NCBI RefSeq assembly: GCF_023721815.1 | Contig: NZ_JAMDLI010000008.1 | Span: forward strand, 953,944 to 1,017,943 | Direction of reading: 5' to 3' | From: Pleomorphomonas sp. JP5 | GTDB lineage: Bacteria; Pseudomonadota; Alphaproteobacteria; Rhizobiales; Pleomorphomonadaceae | DNA length: 64,000 nt | Shown here: positions 7,240 to 17,483 of the stretch, in pieces | Layout of the letters: the number at the start of each line of letters is the position of its first letter | Position numbering within the stretch: the first letter of the stretch is position 1 | Translations under genes and position numbers: made by a program | The notes under the pieces: model-generated | Told to the model about the DNA's origin: nothing | The model's database searches: none | Seen by the model: only the letters and a program-made list of their open reading frames with translations

Positions 7240-9207
7240 ATGCTTGGTAAAATTCGCATCGGACATCAGATTCTGCTTAGTGTCGTGATCGCCGGCTTCG
7301 GTTTTGTGGTGATCGCCGCCAACCTGTTCTACATGGGCCAGAAGGTCGACACCGCCACAAACCTCGCCCGCATCGGCCGTGAGGTCGGCATGGATGCGAC
7401 CCACTTTCAAGAGGTGATGCTGCAGATCCGACGGACAGAGAAGGATTTTCTGCTCCGAGCGGACAAGGCTTACGCCGAGCGCGCGCTGGCGCAGGTTGGA
7501 GAAGCGGAGAGCGCGCTCGCCGGGCTGCGTGGCAAAGCGGCGCCCCTCGGCAACCCGCAGATCGTCGCGGCGATCGCGGACATCGAGCAACCGCTCGCCG
7601 CCTACAAGGCCGCTTTCGCCAAGATGGCGGAGACACGTAGCGCAATGGGCCTCAAACCCGATGAGGGGCTCGAAGGCGATTTGCGCCAGAAGGTGCACAG
7701 TCTGGAAAAGGCTTTCGCCGAACTGAATGACAAGGACCAGACGATCCGCATGCTCATGTTGCGTCGTCATGAGAAGGACTTCATGCTGCGACGCGATAGC
7801 GCCTATCTAGACAAGCACGCGCGCATGATGGCCGAGTTCTCGGATGCGATAGCCTCCTCGTCCATTGACGATACGCGGAAGGCGCAACTTGCCGAACTCG
7901 CCAATGGCTACAATGCCTCCTTCAAGGCATGGTCGGATTCAGCAAAAAAGGTGCAAGCCGACCAAGCCATTGTCTCCGACGCCTACGCGGCGCTCGAACC
8001 GCTGGTGGCCGCCATCGACAAGGAAACCGCCGACCTCAGCAGCGAGCTTGACGCCACGGCCGAGGCAGCGCGCAATACCTCCAATCATCTAGCCTACCTG
8101 ACCATTGTGCTGGCGATGCTTACCGCCGTCTGCTTCGCCTTGGTCGTCTGGCGCTATGTTTCGAAGTCTCTCGGGCGGATCGAGGGCTGGATGGGGCGTC
8201 TTTCGGCGGGCGACTACGACGCCCGGTCGCCCGACACGGCGGCGCGCAACGAGATCGGCTCCATGGCGCGCGCACTCGCTGACTTCGCCGGCAAGCTCGC
8301 CGACGCCGAGCGCCTCCGGCGCGAAGCGGCAGAAGCGGAAATCCGCCAACGACACGAACGTGCCGAGGAAATGCGGGCTCTGATGGCCGCCTTCGATGCC
8401 AACGTTGGCGAAATCGTCGCCACCGTGTCCTCGGCAGCGCACGAGTTGCAGGCGGCGGCAGGCACCCTGACGGAGACGGCAACCAGCACCTCGACCAAAT
8501 CCACCGGGGTTGCCAAGGCGACGGAGGTGATCGCCGAGCAGGTTCAGGCGGTCGCCGCCGCGTCGGAAGAACTCTCGGCCTCGATCGGCGAGATCGGCCG
8601 GGGCATCGGCCAGTCGCACCAGATATCGGCGCAGGCGGTCGGAGAGGCGCGCGAGGCGGCTTCCACCGTCGGCGATCTTGCCACGACCGCCGAGAAGATC
8701 GGCGAGGTCATCCAGCTCATCGACAGCATCGCCTCGCAGACCAATCTGCTCGCTCTCAACGCGACCATCGAGGCGGCGCGCGCAGGCGAAGCGGGACGCG
8801 GCTTCGCCATCGTCGCCGCCGAAGTGAAGAATCTCGCCGGACAGACCTCAGAGGCCACGTCGCAGATCAGCGACCAGGTCAACCGCATCCAAGCGGCGAC
8901 AGGCAACACGGTCGAGGCCATCCGGCGGGTATCGGAGATCATCGACAGAGTGAACGAGATCGGCGCCGCCATCGCCTCCGCCATCGAAGAGCAAGCGGCG
9001 ACGACCCGCGAGATATCGAACCGCATCAACGACGTCGCGACGGAGACGGGACGCACTTCCGCCAGCATCGGCGACGTTCTCATGGCGGCGGAGGAAACGT
9101 CCGGCGCGGCGACGCAGGTGCTCGCCTCTTCCGGCGACCTGTCGCAGCAAGCGGAGAACCTCTCCCAGCGGGTGCGGCATTTCATCTCCAACATTGCCGC
9201 CGCCTGA
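7240..9207 (+). CDS. Methyl-accepting chemotaxis protein with HBM-type sensor domain
   Basis: A 655-residue chemoreceptor. TM1 is at about 9-31, followed by a helical periplasmic region (32-284) with two copies of a motif typical of the helical bimodular (HBM) sensor: RRTEKDFLLR and RRHEKDFMLR. TM2 spans about 285-307, then come HAMP and a long cytoplasmic coiled-coil. The signalling tip [20 protein letters not shown] shows a standard MCP domain. It should sense small ligands, organic acids in characterised HBM receptors, and control CheA. It sits between ribF and ileS, and no adaptor genes are adjacent. Confidence 0.93.
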   Translation: MLGKIRIGHQILLSVVIAGFGFVVIAANLFYMGQKVDTATNLARIGREVGMDATHFQEVMLQIRRTEKDFLLRADKAYAERALAQVGEAESALAGLRGKAAPLGNPQIVAAIADIEQPLAAYKAAFAKMAETRSAMGLKPDEGLEGDLRQKVHSLEKAFAELNDKDQTIRMLMLRRHEKDFMLRRDSAYLDKHARMMAEFSDAIASSSIDDTRKAQLAELANGYNASFKAWSDSAKKVQADQAIVSDAYAALEPLVAAIDKETADLSSELDATAEAARNTSNHLAYLTIVLAMLTAVCFALVVWRYVSKSLGRIEGWMGRLSAGDYDARSPDTAARNEIGSMARALADFAGKLADAERLRREAAEAEIRQRHERAEEMRALMAAFDANVGEIVATVSSAAHELQAAAGTLTETATSTSTKSTGVAKATEVIAEQVQAVAAASEELSASIGEIGRGIGQSHQISAQAVGEAREAASTVGDLATTAEKIGEVIQLIDSIASQTNLLALNATIEAARAGEAGRGFAIVAAEVKNLAGQTSEATSQISDQVNRIQAATGNTVEAIRRVSEIIDRVNEIGAAIASAIEEQAATTREISNRINDVATETGRTSASIGDVLMAAEETSGAATQVLASSGDLSQQAENLSQRVRHFISNIAAA

Positions 9208-9591
9208 CGATCGGCTTCGATGGCAATCGACCGAAGGAACGGATCGCCGGCCAGAGAAATCTGCCGGCGAACTCTTTATTTCGCCGCGCTTTGTCGCTAG
9301 AGCTTCTCGGTGAATTCAAAGGGCTCGGGCCGGCCGTTTCGGTTGGCTTCAACCCCGGCACGCCATGGCGACATGCGTCGCGCCGTCCCCAGCCATTTCT
9401 GTCGGAACAGCCCATGTGGATCCGAGCCTTCGGCACCATAGCGTGCCGGATCAGAGAGCGAATTATCGGCCCGGCCCCGATGGACCGCCGCTGAAGCGGC
9501 GAAATCGAGGGACCGGGAGCCGAACTCTGGCCGATCGCCGCATTGACCGGGCCGGCCAGCCCTTAATCTAGCTGCACCGACGAGACACCCC
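9208..9591. other. 384-base gap before ileS
   Basis: I see no gene here. An inverted repeat CGCCGCT-GA-AGCGGCG lies at 9486-9501 without a T run. TTGACC at 9543-9548 with TAATCT at 9564-9569 (15-base spacer) is a weak candidate promoter for ileS-lspA. Confidence 0.35.
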
Positions 9592-12552
9592 ATGACCGAC
9601 ACGCCCGCCCCGACGTCCGAAGCGACGCCGACCCGCGACTATTCGTCAACGCTCAACCTGCCCGCAACCGACTTTCCCATGCGCGCCGGCCTGCCCGAAA
9701 AGGAGCCGAAGCTGATCGCGCGCTGGGACGAGATGAAGCTTTACGAGAAGCTGCGCGAGACAGCCAAGGGCCGCGAGCAGTTCGTCCTTCACGACGGACC
9801 TCCCTATGCGAACGGCCACCTGCACATCGGCCACGCACTCAACAAGATCCTGAAGGACATCATCACCCGTTCGCGGCAGATGATGGGCTACGATTCCAAC
9901 TACGTTCCCGGCTGGGACTGCCACGGCCTGCCGATCGAATGGAAGGTCGAGGAAGAGTATCGCGCCAAGGGCAAGAACAAGGACGAGGTGCCGATCAACG
10001 ATTTCCGCGCCGAGTGCCGGGCCTATGCCGAGAACTGGGTCAAGATCCAGAGCGAGGAATTCCGTCGGCTCGGGGTCGAGGGCGATTTCGCTCGTCCGTA
10101 CACGACGATGGCGCTGGCGTCCGAAGCGGTGATCGCCACCGAGCTTCTCAAGTTCGCCACGAGCGGCCAGCTCTATCGCGGCTCCAAGCCGGTGATGTGG
10201 TCGGTGGTCGAGAAAACGGCGCTGGCCGAGGCCGAGGTCGAGTATCAGGACTACCAGTCCGACACCATCTGGGTGAAGTTCCCGGTGGTCGCCGGCGCGC
10301 CGGAACTCGACGGCGCCGCCGTCGTCATCTGGACCACGACGCCCTGGACCATCCCCGGCAACCGGGCCATCAGCTACTCGCCGAAGATCGCCTACGGCCT
10401 CTATGAGGTGACCGAGGCGCCGGAGGGCAACTGGGCCAAGACCGGCGAGAAGTACGTGCTTGCCGACGCCCTGGCGGAGGCCGTGTTCAAGCAGGCCAAG
10501 GTAACGGGCTACACGAAGCTCGCGCCGGTGTCCGCCGCTGTGCTCGGCAAGCTCACCTGCGCCCATCCGTTGCGCGGCCTCTCCGGCGGCTACACCTTCG
10601 ACGTTCCGCTGCTTGCCGGCGACCACGTGACCGACGACACCGGCACCGGCTTCGTCCACACAGCCCCCGGCCACGGCCGCGAGGACTTCGAGGTATGGAT
10701 GGACTATGGCCGCGAGCTGACCGAGCGCGGCATCTCCACGGCGATCCCTTTCACCGTCGATGACGACGGCTTCCTGACCGACGAGGCTCCCGGTCTCACC
10801 GGCCGTCGCGTCCTCACCGACAAGGGCGAGAAGGGCGATGCCAACGGCGCCGTCATCGAAGCGCTGGCCGCCGCCGGCATGATGGTGGCGCGCGGTCGCC
10901 TCAAGCACACCTATCCCCACAGCTGGCGCTCGAAGAAGCCGGTAATCTTCCGCAACACGCCGCAGTGGTTCGTTTACATGGACCGCCCGATCGGCGGAGA
11001 GGCCGCGGGAAGCAACGCCACGACGTTGCGCGCCCGGGCGCTCGCTGCGATCGACGAAACCGCCTTCTACCCACCCGCCGGCCAGACCCGCTTGCGTTCG
11101 ATGATCGAGAATCGTCCGGACTGGGTGCTGTCGCGTCAGCGAGCCTGGGGCGTGCCGATCGCCGTGTTCCGCAACGTCGAGACCGGCGCCGTGATCCCCG
11201 GCCCGGAGTTCGCCCATAACGAAGCCTATGCAGCCCGCATTCGAACCGCCTTCGAGGTCGAGGGCGCCGATGCCTGGTTTGCGGAGGGCGCCAAGGAGCG
11301 GTTCCTGAAGGGTTTCGTCGATCAGCTTGCCCCCTGGGAGCAGGTCACGGACATCCTGGATGTCTGGTTCGACTCCGGCTCGACGCATGAGTTCGTGCTG
11401 AGAAGCCGCCCGGACCTCAAGTGGCCGGCCGATGTCTACCTAGAGGGATCGGACCAGCATCGCGGATGGTTCCACTCCTCGCTCCTGGAGTCCTGTGGCG
11501 TCAACGGCATCGCCCCCTACAAGACGGTGGTCACGCACGGCTTCACCATGGCCGAAGACGGTCGCAAGATGTCGAAGTCGCTGGGCAACCAGGTGCTGCC
11601 GCAGGACGTCATCAAGCAGTCCGGTGCCGACATCCTGCGCCTCTGGGTCGCCTCGACCGACTATTGGGAAGACCAGCGCATCGGCAAGAAGATCCTGGAT
11701 GCCAACTCCGACGCCTACCGCAAGATCCGCAACACCCTGCGCTGGATGCTGGGAACGCTAGCCCACTACGACGGCAGCGCTGTGGATTACGCCGACCTGC
11801 CGGAGCTCGAAAGGGTGATGCTGCACAAGCTGGCCAAGGTGGGCGCCGAGGTTCAGGAAGGCTATCGGGAGTACGACTTCAAGGCCGTGTTCTCGTCGGT
11901 GCTCAACTTCATGAACATCGAGCTCAGCGCCTTCTACTTCGACGTTCGCAAGGACGCGCTCTACTGCGACCCCAAGTCGAGCCTCAAGCGCCGCGCAGCG
12001 CTTCATGTCGTGGCGGTGCTCTACGACCATCTCGTCAAGTGGCTTGCACCGCTGATCCCGTTCACTTCCGAGGAAGCCTGGCTCGAGCGGCATCCGGGCG
12101 ACACGTCGTCCGTTCATCTCGAGTTGTTCCCGACGGTGCCGCAGGAGTGGACCGACACGGCTCTCGATGACAAGTGGGAAAAGGTGAAGAGGGTCCGTCG
12201 CGTTGTCACTGGCGCGCTCGAGATCGAGCGGCGGGAAAAGCGCATCGGTTCGTCCCTTGAGGCCGCGCCGATGGTCCACGTCGAGGACAAGGACCTCCTC
12301 GTGGCGCTGGATGGGCTGGACTTTGCCGAGATCTGCATCACCTCGCAGATCGCCGTCACCGATGCCCCGGCGCCGGATGGTGCCTTCCGCCTCGAAGACG
12401 GCACGCCGGTCGCCGTCGTGCCGAAACTGGCCGTAGGACGGAAATGCGCCCGTTCGTGGAAGATCCTTCCCGAAGTGGGCAGCGACCCCGACTATCCCGA
12501 CGTGACGCTCCGCGATGCCCAGGCTTTGCGTGAGTTGGCGGCTGGCGCATGA
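9592..12552 (+). CDS. ileS: Isoleucyl-tRNA synthetase
   Basis: IleRS charges tRNA-Ile and edits valine. The 986-residue class I enzyme shows the HIGH motif (GHLHIGHAL, around residue 80), [14 protein letters not shown], the editing-domain segment [28 protein letters not shown] and KMSKS at 659-663. The C-terminal tail reads [13 protein letters not shown], so only one cysteine of the zinc-binding CxxC...CxxC module of E. coli IleRS remains. lspA overlaps its stop by ATGA, which makes an ileS-lspA operon. Confidence 0.98.
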   Translation: MTDTPAPTSEATPTRDYSSTLNLPATDFPMRAGLPEKEPKLIARWDEMKLYEKLRETAKGREQFVLHDGPPYANGHLHIGHALNKILKDIITRSRQMMGYDSNYVPGWDCHGLPIEWKVEEEYRAKGKNKDEVPINDFRAECRAYAENWVKIQSEEFRRLGVEGDFARPYTTMALASEAVIATELLKFATSGQLYRGSKPVMWSVVEKTALAEAEVEYQDYQSDTIWVKFPVVAGAPELDGAAVVIWTTTPWTIPGNRAISYSPKIAYGLYEVTEAPEGNWAKTGEKYVLADALAEAVFKQAKVTGYTKLAPVSAAVLGKLTCAHPLRGLSGGYTFDVPLLAGDHVTDDTGTGFVHTAPGHGREDFEVWMDYGRELTERGISTAIPFTVDDDGFLTDEAPGLTGRRVLTDKGEKGDANGAVIEALAAAGMMVARGRLKHTYPHSWRSKKPVIFRNTPQWFVYMDRPIGGEAAGSNATTLRARALAAIDETAFYPPAGQTRLRSMIENRPDWVLSRQRAWGVPIAVFRNVETGAVIPGPEFAHNEAYAARIRTAFEVEGADAWFAEGAKERFLKGFVDQLAPWEQVTDILDVWFDSGSTHEFVLRSRPDLKWPADVYLEGSDQHRGWFHSSLLESCGVNGIAPYKTVVTHGFTMAEDGRKMSKSLGNQVLPQDVIKQSGADILRLWVASTDYWEDQRIGKKILDANSDAYRKIRNTLRWMLGTLAHYDGSAVDYADLPELERVMLHKLAKVGAEVQEGYREYDFKAVFSSVLNFMNIELSAFYFDVRKDALYCDPKSSLKRRAALHVVAVLYDHLVKWLAPLIPFTSEEAWLERHPGDTSSVHLELFPTVPQEWTDTALDDKWEKVKRVRRVVTGALEIERREKRIGSSLEAAPMVHVEDKDLLVALDGLDFAEICITSQIAVTDAPAPDGAFRLEDGTPVAVVPKLAVGRKCARSWKILPEVGSDPDYPDVTLRDAQALRELAAGA

Positions 12553-13052
12553 CGACAACGTCGAGCGATCATCGGATACGGCGAACGCGGCTTGCCGCGC
12601 TCGCCGCCATTCTGTTGACGTTCATTGCCGACCAAGCGAGCAAATACTGGGTGCTCAACCACACGGGCCTGCCGAATGGCGACCGCATCTCGGTGCTGCC
12701 GGTGTTCGACCTCGTGCTGACCTGGAACATGGGTATTTCATATGGCCTGTTTCAGCAGCACGAAGCCCTTGGGCGATGGCTGCTGATAAGCCTTACGGCG
12801 CTGGCGACGGTACTGCTCGCCGTCTGGTTGTGGCGGTCACGCGATCGGTTGATCGCCTGCGTGGCGCTGGCGCTGATCATCGGCGGCGCGCTCGGCAATC
12901 TCGTCGACCGCGTCGTATTCGGCGGTGTCGTCGATTTTCTGTACCTGCACTACGGCTCGTTTTCCTGGTATGTTTTCAACTTGGCCGACTGTGCCATCGT
13001 TGCAGGGGTGGGCGCACTCCTGTATGAGTCTTTGCGCTTGAGGCCACAGTGA
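12549..13052 (+). CDS. lspA: Lipoprotein signal peptidase (signal peptidase II)
   Basis: This 167-residue four-TM inner-membrane aspartyl protease cleaves the signal peptide of prolipoproteins. Motifs are present in order: [38 protein letters not shown] with Asp129, and FNLADCAI with Asp147; the last two Asp residues form the catalytic pair. It overlaps the ileS stop by 4 bases. The next gene encodes a likely substrate with a lipobox. Confidence 0.97.
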   Translation: MTTTSSDHRIRRTRLAALAAILLTFIADQASKYWVLNHTGLPNGDRISVLPVFDLVLTWNMGISYGLFQQHEALGRWLLISLTALATVLLAVWLWRSRDRLIACVALALIIGGALGNLVDRVVFGGVVDFLYLHYGSFSWYVFNLADCAIVAGVGALLYESLRLRPQ

Positions 13053-13123
13053 TGCCTCAAAAGTTGGCTAGTCGCTGACCGGAGCAAAGGTCAGACCATG
13101 ACTGATCCGGCACGAGAGCGAGA

Positions 13124-13786
13124 GTGACGATATCGATGATCAATCTGCTGACCGGCAAGCGTTACGCTCTTCTCGCCGTCGCCGCCTTGAGCCTTTCTGC
13201 CTGTTCGGCGCTGGGTACCTCGGTCGCCGAGGACGATCCTGAAACGGAAGTTCCCAACGTGTCGATGGGCCGTGCCGTCATGGAAGGCCTCGGCGCAGTG
13301 CCGTCACGCACCACTGCGATCAACTATACGCCCCGTGCCCCACTGGTCGTGCCGCCCAACCGCACGGCCCTGGTGGCGCCCGAGGATCCCAAGCGCCTTG
13401 AGGCGAGCGGGACCTGGCCGGAAGACAATGACGTGAAGGCCCGTCAGTTGCTGGCGGAAGCGTCGGCGCGCGAAGCGGCGCGCGGCGAAGATGACCATCA
13501 GCTTTCGCCTTCTGAACTGAAGTCCGTACGGCTACCGCAGAATCCCAGTCGTGCCATGACGTCGCCCAACAGCTTCGAAGAGGCCTCCAAGCCGCTGTTC
13601 CCGAGCCAGCTCGGCGACATGCCGCGCCAGAGCTCCAGCCAGCTTTACGACGCAAGTGGCAAGCCGGTGCGCAAGGCACTGGTCGAGCCGCCCGTTGCCT
13701 ATCTGGAGCCGGCGCCTGGTGTACCGGTAACGACGGACGACGGCACCCCGCCCTCAGCCAAGAAGTCGTGGTGGAAGTTCTGGTAA
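13124..13786 (+). CDS. Lipoprotein resembling the DUF3035 family
   Basis: A 220-residue protein with a hydrophobic signal and the lipobox LSACS, so the mature protein would begin at the Cys of SLSACSALG. The segment TPRAPLVVPPN matches the RAPLVVPP signature I associate with DUF3035 proteins found after lspA in alphaproteobacteria. The rest is low in secondary structure and rich in Pro, Glu and Ser. The start may be GTG 13124 (GAGAGCGAGA just upstream) or ATG 13136. M16 peptidase genes often follow in related genomes but are absent here. Function unknown. Confidence 0.7.
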   Translation: MTISMINLLTGKRYALLAVAALSLSACSALGTSVAEDDPETEVPNVSMGRAVMEGLGAVPSRTTAINYTPRAPLVVPPNRTALVAPEDPKRLEASGTWPEDNDVKARQLLAEASAREAARGEDDHQLSPSELKSVRLPQNPSRAMTSPNSFEEASKPLFPSQLGDMPRQSSSQLYDASGKPVRKALVEPPVAYLEPAPGVPVTTDDGTPPSAKKSWWKFW

Positions 13787-13824
13787 TCGAGCAAGACGCT
13801 TCGCCTTCGCTCCGCTAGACAGAG

Positions 13825-13852
13825 AAAAAGCCGCGAATGTCGCGGCTTTTTT
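13825..13852. terminator. Bidirectional Rho-independent terminator
   Basis: Arms AAAAAGCCGCG and CGCGGCTTTTT form an 11-bp stem with a 5-base loop (AATGT). T runs on both strands let it serve both the lipoprotein gene and the convergent EAL gene. Confidence 0.9.
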
Positions 13853-13874
13853 GTTACCATGCAGACGCTGATGT

Positions 13875-15281
13875 TCAGCGGCGCGACATTCCCGCCCGCT
13901 CTTTGCCGGCGGTCGCCGTGCGAGCTGATGCCCCCGCCGTTGCCTGAGCCGCCCCCAGCACCTCCGGCCGTACCTGACGCGGGCTGGAGAACAGGTTGCC
14001 CTGACCGAAAGTGAGGCCGTAGTCCAGGAGATCGATAACCTGCGCCTCCTGCTCGACCCGATCGACGATCAGGGTCAACCCTTGGCGCTGCAGATGGCCC
14101 GCCATGTCTTCCACGTGAATGTCGCCCGTCACGAGAGGCGCACGGCCGAGCAGTCGATCTGCCGCGACCTTGATCGAGCGGAAGCCGAGATCGGACCAGC
14201 GGCGGAAGTCGACGCGCAGATCGGTGACGTTGTCGATCGAGAAATGGAAGCCGAGATCCGATACCGCCCGAAGACTCTCGATTTCGAGCGGCCCCATCTC
14301 GACAAGCGCATCCTGGCGAAACTCGAACTGCACGAGATCGGCCATCGCCCTGTTCTGGCTGAGAAAGCTCTGGAACTCCCGGAAGAAGGTGGACGAGGCC
14401 AGACTTTCGACCGACAGATTGACGTAGAGGCCAACATCGCTGTTGCGCTGAGTGAGCCGCTTCAGGATCTGGAACGAGCGGATCACCTGGTAGGTGTCGA
14501 GTTTGGCGATCAGCCGGCTCTTTTCGGCGACCGGTATGAACTCGGCGGCCGGGATCAGACCGGAAACCCCTTTCAGCCGTGTCAGCACCTCGTAGGAGCG
14601 AACAAGCCGTTGCGGCAAAGTCACCACCGGCTGCAAGTGCAGCTCGATCTGTTCCTCACGAATGAGGCGCTCCACCTCGCGATCGAAAGCCGGATCGGTA
14701 TCCGGAACGAACAGCGAGTTCTTCATGCTGGCGGAGACGTCATCACGCCCGCCATTCGGGCGCCCAGGGCGATCCTCGTCGAGATAGTCGTCCGAACGGC
14801 TCCTGCGTGACCGCCGCCCGGTGTCTTCTGTTTCGCGCATATGCCGCTCGAGAGCGCTGAAGCGCGCGTTGACGCCATCCAGGCGGCCGTCCACGGTCGA
14901 CTCCAGCTCGGCCAGAGTCTCGGTGACCTGCCGGAGCAGCTCTCCGACCACTTCGACTTCGGCGGCGAGTTCGCCGGTCTGTTCACGCACGCGTCCGGGC
15001 AGAGCCTGCTCAAGGCGATTGAGGCGCGCGGCGATTTTCTCGATCTCGGCTTCGCCATCACCAGCGACGGCTGCGATTTCGGCAAGACGGTTCTCGATCC
15101 AAGCCCGCTCCCGGCGCCGCTCCATCGGCTGCTGCAGGGTGACCATCACGAGCATCAGGCCAATGCCGACCAGCAGCGCCGAACCCGCCGACAGGCCAAG
15201 CTGAAAGAACAGCACCACCGCGGCCGAAGCGGCGATCACGCCCATGGCGATCAAGATCATCGTCGATGACGACCGGTTCAT
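13875..15281 (-). CDS. TipF-like membrane protein with degenerate EAL domain
   Basis: About 468 residues: two N-terminal TM helices (about 8-27 and 31-52), a coiled coil to about 150, a charged Arg/Ser/Asp linker, then an EAL domain (about 200-440). EAL motifs are eroded: EVLTRLKG for EALLR, FRQDAL for ELTE, IDNVTDLRVDF for DDFGTGYSS and IVDRVEQ for AEGVE, while VNLS and GQGNLFSSP persist. The layout matches Caulobacter TipF, a c-di-GMP-binding factor for flagellum assembly, so a receptor rather than phosphodiesterase role is inferred. The ATG at 15281 has TTGGAG upstream; GTG 15293 is the alternative start. Confidence 0.75.
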   Translation of the reverse strand: MNRSSSTMILIAMGVIAASAAVVLFFQLGLSAGSALLVGIGLMLVMVTLQQPMERRRERAWIENRLAEIAAVAGDGEAEIEKIAARLNRLEQALPGRVREQTGELAAEVEVVGELLRQVTETLAELESTVDGRLDGVNARFSALERHMRETEDTGRRSRRSRSDDYLDEDRPGRPNGGRDDVSASMKNSLFVPDTDPAFDREVERLIREEQIELHLQPVVTLPQRLVRSYEVLTRLKGVSGLIPAAEFIPVAEKSRLIAKLDTYQVIRSFQILKRLTQRNSDVGLYVNLSVESLASSTFFREFQSFLSQNRAMADLVQFEFRQDALVEMGPLEIESLRAVSDLGFHFSIDNVTDLRVDFRRWSDLGFRSIKVAADRLLGRAPLVTGDIHVEDMAGHLQRQGLTLIVDRVEQEAQVIDLLDYGLTFGQGNLFSSPRQVRPEVLGAAQATAGASARTATAGKERAGMSRR

Positions 15282-15523
15282 TCGCCTGCCCACTCCAACA
15301 CGATATCACGCAACGAATCACGAAGCATTGTTGCCGTTTTCGCTCTCGGAAGCGAAGACGGACAATGGTTTTCCAAGGTTTTTCAGTCCATTTTGCCCAT
15401 CTCGGGGCGCTTTGGGCACCGATCTGCCCGTCTATCGCCACCTTGACCGTCGCCGGCCACCGTCCCATGCTTGACGAAGCTCGACGACGACCGGTCGAAG
15501 GGCTCGGGAAATGGAGACGAAAC

Positions 15524-15718
15524 ATGGTCGAACTCAACGTCAAAGGCATGATGTGCGGTGGCTGCGCCAGCTCGGTGGAGAAAGCGATCAAGCGCATCGA
15601 CGCCGACGCCACCGTAAAGGTCGATCTGGCCGCCGGGAAGGTCAGCGTGGAGAGCAAGGCCGACGCCAAGACCCTGGGCGATGCGATCACGGCCGCCGGT
15701 TACGAAGTGGCCGCCTGA
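15524..15718 (+). CDS. Heavy-metal-associated (CopZ-like) metallochaperone
   Basis: A 64-residue HMA domain with the metal-binding GMMCGGCASSVEKAI motif (Cys11, Cys14) and the expected beta-alpha-beta-beta-alpha-beta pattern ending ITAAGYEVAA. Such proteins carry Cu(I) or a similar soft metal to a P-type ATPase or sensor. GGAGACGA precedes the ATG; a longer in-frame extension to 15266 has no family support. No transport ATPase or CueR-type regulator is adjacent, so its partner is elsewhere. Confidence 0.88.
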   Translation: MVELNVKGMMCGGCASSVEKAIKRIDADATVKVDLAAGKVSVESKADAKTLGDAITAAGYEVAA

Positions 15719-15927
15719 AGACCGATTCTCGGAATACACTCGTCATGCCCTTCCAAGGCGATCTGCAAGCGGCTTTTTGCTCCTTGATTTTCTTGGCGGG
15801 AAAGCGGGCTTGAGCGAGGGCTTTGACATCCTGTTAAGGGTTATCAACCGTTTGTTTACCATGATCGGGGCAGAGTTCCGCCGGTACGCAATGCAATTTG
15901 CAACTGTCTGGCAAGGAACGCTTTCCG

Positions 15928-17256
15928 ATGTCGGTTGGCCCGCGCAGCACATCGACGGTACGTCTTCTGATCGTCGATGCCGACGTCTCGTCACGGAGAG
16001 CCGTACGTAAGGCACTTGAGGCCCGCATCGCCCGTCCGATGCTGATCCTCGAAACCGCCGAACGCGACGCCGCGCGCGTCATGGCCGGCAAGCAGACGTT
16101 CGACATCATCGCCATCGACCTCGAGACCATCGGCGGATCGGCGGCGTTCAAGGCCTTCACCGAACAGCTCACGCCCACCACGATCTACGCCATGGGCGAT
16201 CCGACCGACGTGCAAGCCGCGGTGGCCTGCGTACGGGCGGGCGCCGCCGACTTCATCGAGAAGCCGGTCGATGGCAACGCCTTTGCACGCCGCGTCGAGC
16301 GTCAGTTCGTCGAGAGCATCGCCAATACGGTCGAAGAGACGGACGGTCTGATCGGCTCGGCCCCGACGACGCGGGCGCTCGCCGAGCAAATCTTGCGCGT
16401 CGCACCGTCGCTCGGCCCGGTCTTCATCTCCGGCGAAGCCGGTAGCGGCAAGTCGCTGGTAGCCCGTACCGTTCACGCACGATCTCGCCGCCGCACCGGT
16501 CCATTCGTCACGCTGGACTGCGCGCGGACCCCGGTCGACCGGTTGGTTGCCGATCTGTCCGAAGTCGACGGCGCCCTCTCCACCGCCGATGGCGGCACAC
16601 TTTTCCTCGATGAGGTCGGACACCTTCCCGATCCGGCTCAGCTGGCGCTGATGCGCTTTCTCGACACCGGCGAGATTGCAGGGTTCGACGGTGGCCACCG
16701 TCTGTCGGTCCGTATCGTCGCTTCGTCGCGGCGACCGCTTGACGACCTGAAGGGTCCTGCCGGTTTGAGACAGGACCTCTACTTCCGCCTCAACGTCCTG
16801 ACCTTGACCGTACCGCCGTTGAGGGACAGGACCGAGGATATCCCGCTCCTCATCGACACCATGGTGCGGCAGATAAACCGCGACAACGGCTCGCGCTACA
16901 CACGCTTCACCGCCGCCGCCGTGCAATGCCTTGCCGGCCGCGCCTGGCCGGGCAATGTCGCCGAACTCAGGTCGGCGCTCGAAACACTGATGTCGCTCTA
17001 TCCCGGCGATCTGGTCACGGCGGACATGGTCGTACCTGTGATCGTCGCGCCGACGGCTCTCGCAGCGTCGCCCCGAAAGAAACTGCCGGCCGAGGTCAAG
17101 CCGCTCTGGGTGGAAGAGGCACGAGTGATCGAAGAGGCGATAGCTGCCTTCGACGGCAACATTGCCAGGGCCGCGGCGGCTCTTGAGATCAGTCCCTCAA
17201 CCATCTATCGAAAGCGTCGCGACATCGAAGAAGCGATGGCTGCCCGCAGCGCCTGA
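15928..17256 (+). CDS. NtrC-family regulator lacking the GAFTGA loop
   Basis: A 442-residue receiver-AAA+-Fis HTH protein. The receiver keeps Asp17, phosphoacceptor Asp64 and Lys112 (EKP), but the usual Thr/Ser switch position is Ala (YAMG). The AAA+ domain has Walker A GEAGSGKS (169-176), Walker B GGTLFLDEVG, RQDLYFRLNVL and WPGNVAEL. The segment between the sensor helix and Walker B is short (DLSEVDGALSTADGG), so the GAFTGA loop that contacts sigma-54 is missing. The HTH is NIARAAAALEISPSTIYRKRR. AAGGAA precedes ATG 15928. It may act without sigma-54 or as a repressor. Confidence 0.9.
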   Translation: MSVGPRSTSTVRLLIVDADVSSRRAVRKALEARIARPMLILETAERDAARVMAGKQTFDIIAIDLETIGGSAAFKAFTEQLTPTTIYAMGDPTDVQAAVACVRAGAADFIEKPVDGNAFARRVERQFVESIANTVEETDGLIGSAPTTRALAEQILRVAPSLGPVFISGEAGSGKSLVARTVHARSRRRTGPFVTLDCARTPVDRLVADLSEVDGALSTADGGTLFLDEVGHLPDPAQLALMRFLDTGEIAGFDGGHRLSVRIVASSRRPLDDLKGPAGLRQDLYFRLNVLTLTVPPLRDRTEDIPLLIDTMVRQINRDNGSRYTRFTAAAVQCLAGRAWPGNVAELRSALETLMSLYPGDLVTADMVVPVIVAPTALAASPRKKLPAEVKPLWVEEARVIEEAIAAFDGNIARAAAALEISPSTIYRKRRDIEEAMAARSA

Positions 17257-17483
17257 GTAGTTCTGCGAGGCAGCGGCCGTGACCTTGGAAAACGGCAGCG
17301 GATCAGTAAGATATAAAGTGGGATCACAATCGCCCCGGCAGCAAGGCTGCGCTGCCCCGTTTGAGGCCTTTGGCGGAAGCGGCGGCGTTTTGTGGAAGGG
17401 CAAGAGTATTCGCTTGAGCTATCGTTTTCGATCTGACCGGATGGGCCTGATCGACGGATGCTCTGGGGGAAGGACGAGCGGTC

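Noticed and set aside
9486-9501. Inverted repeat CGCCGCT-GA-AGCGGCG as a terminator of the first chemoreceptor
   Set aside because: The loop is only 2 bases and no T run follows, so it is unlikely to terminate.
9646-11388. 580-residue open frame opposite ileS
   Set aside because: It is antisense to a clear IleRS; composition is Gly/Arg/His/Asp-rich and no family motif is visible.
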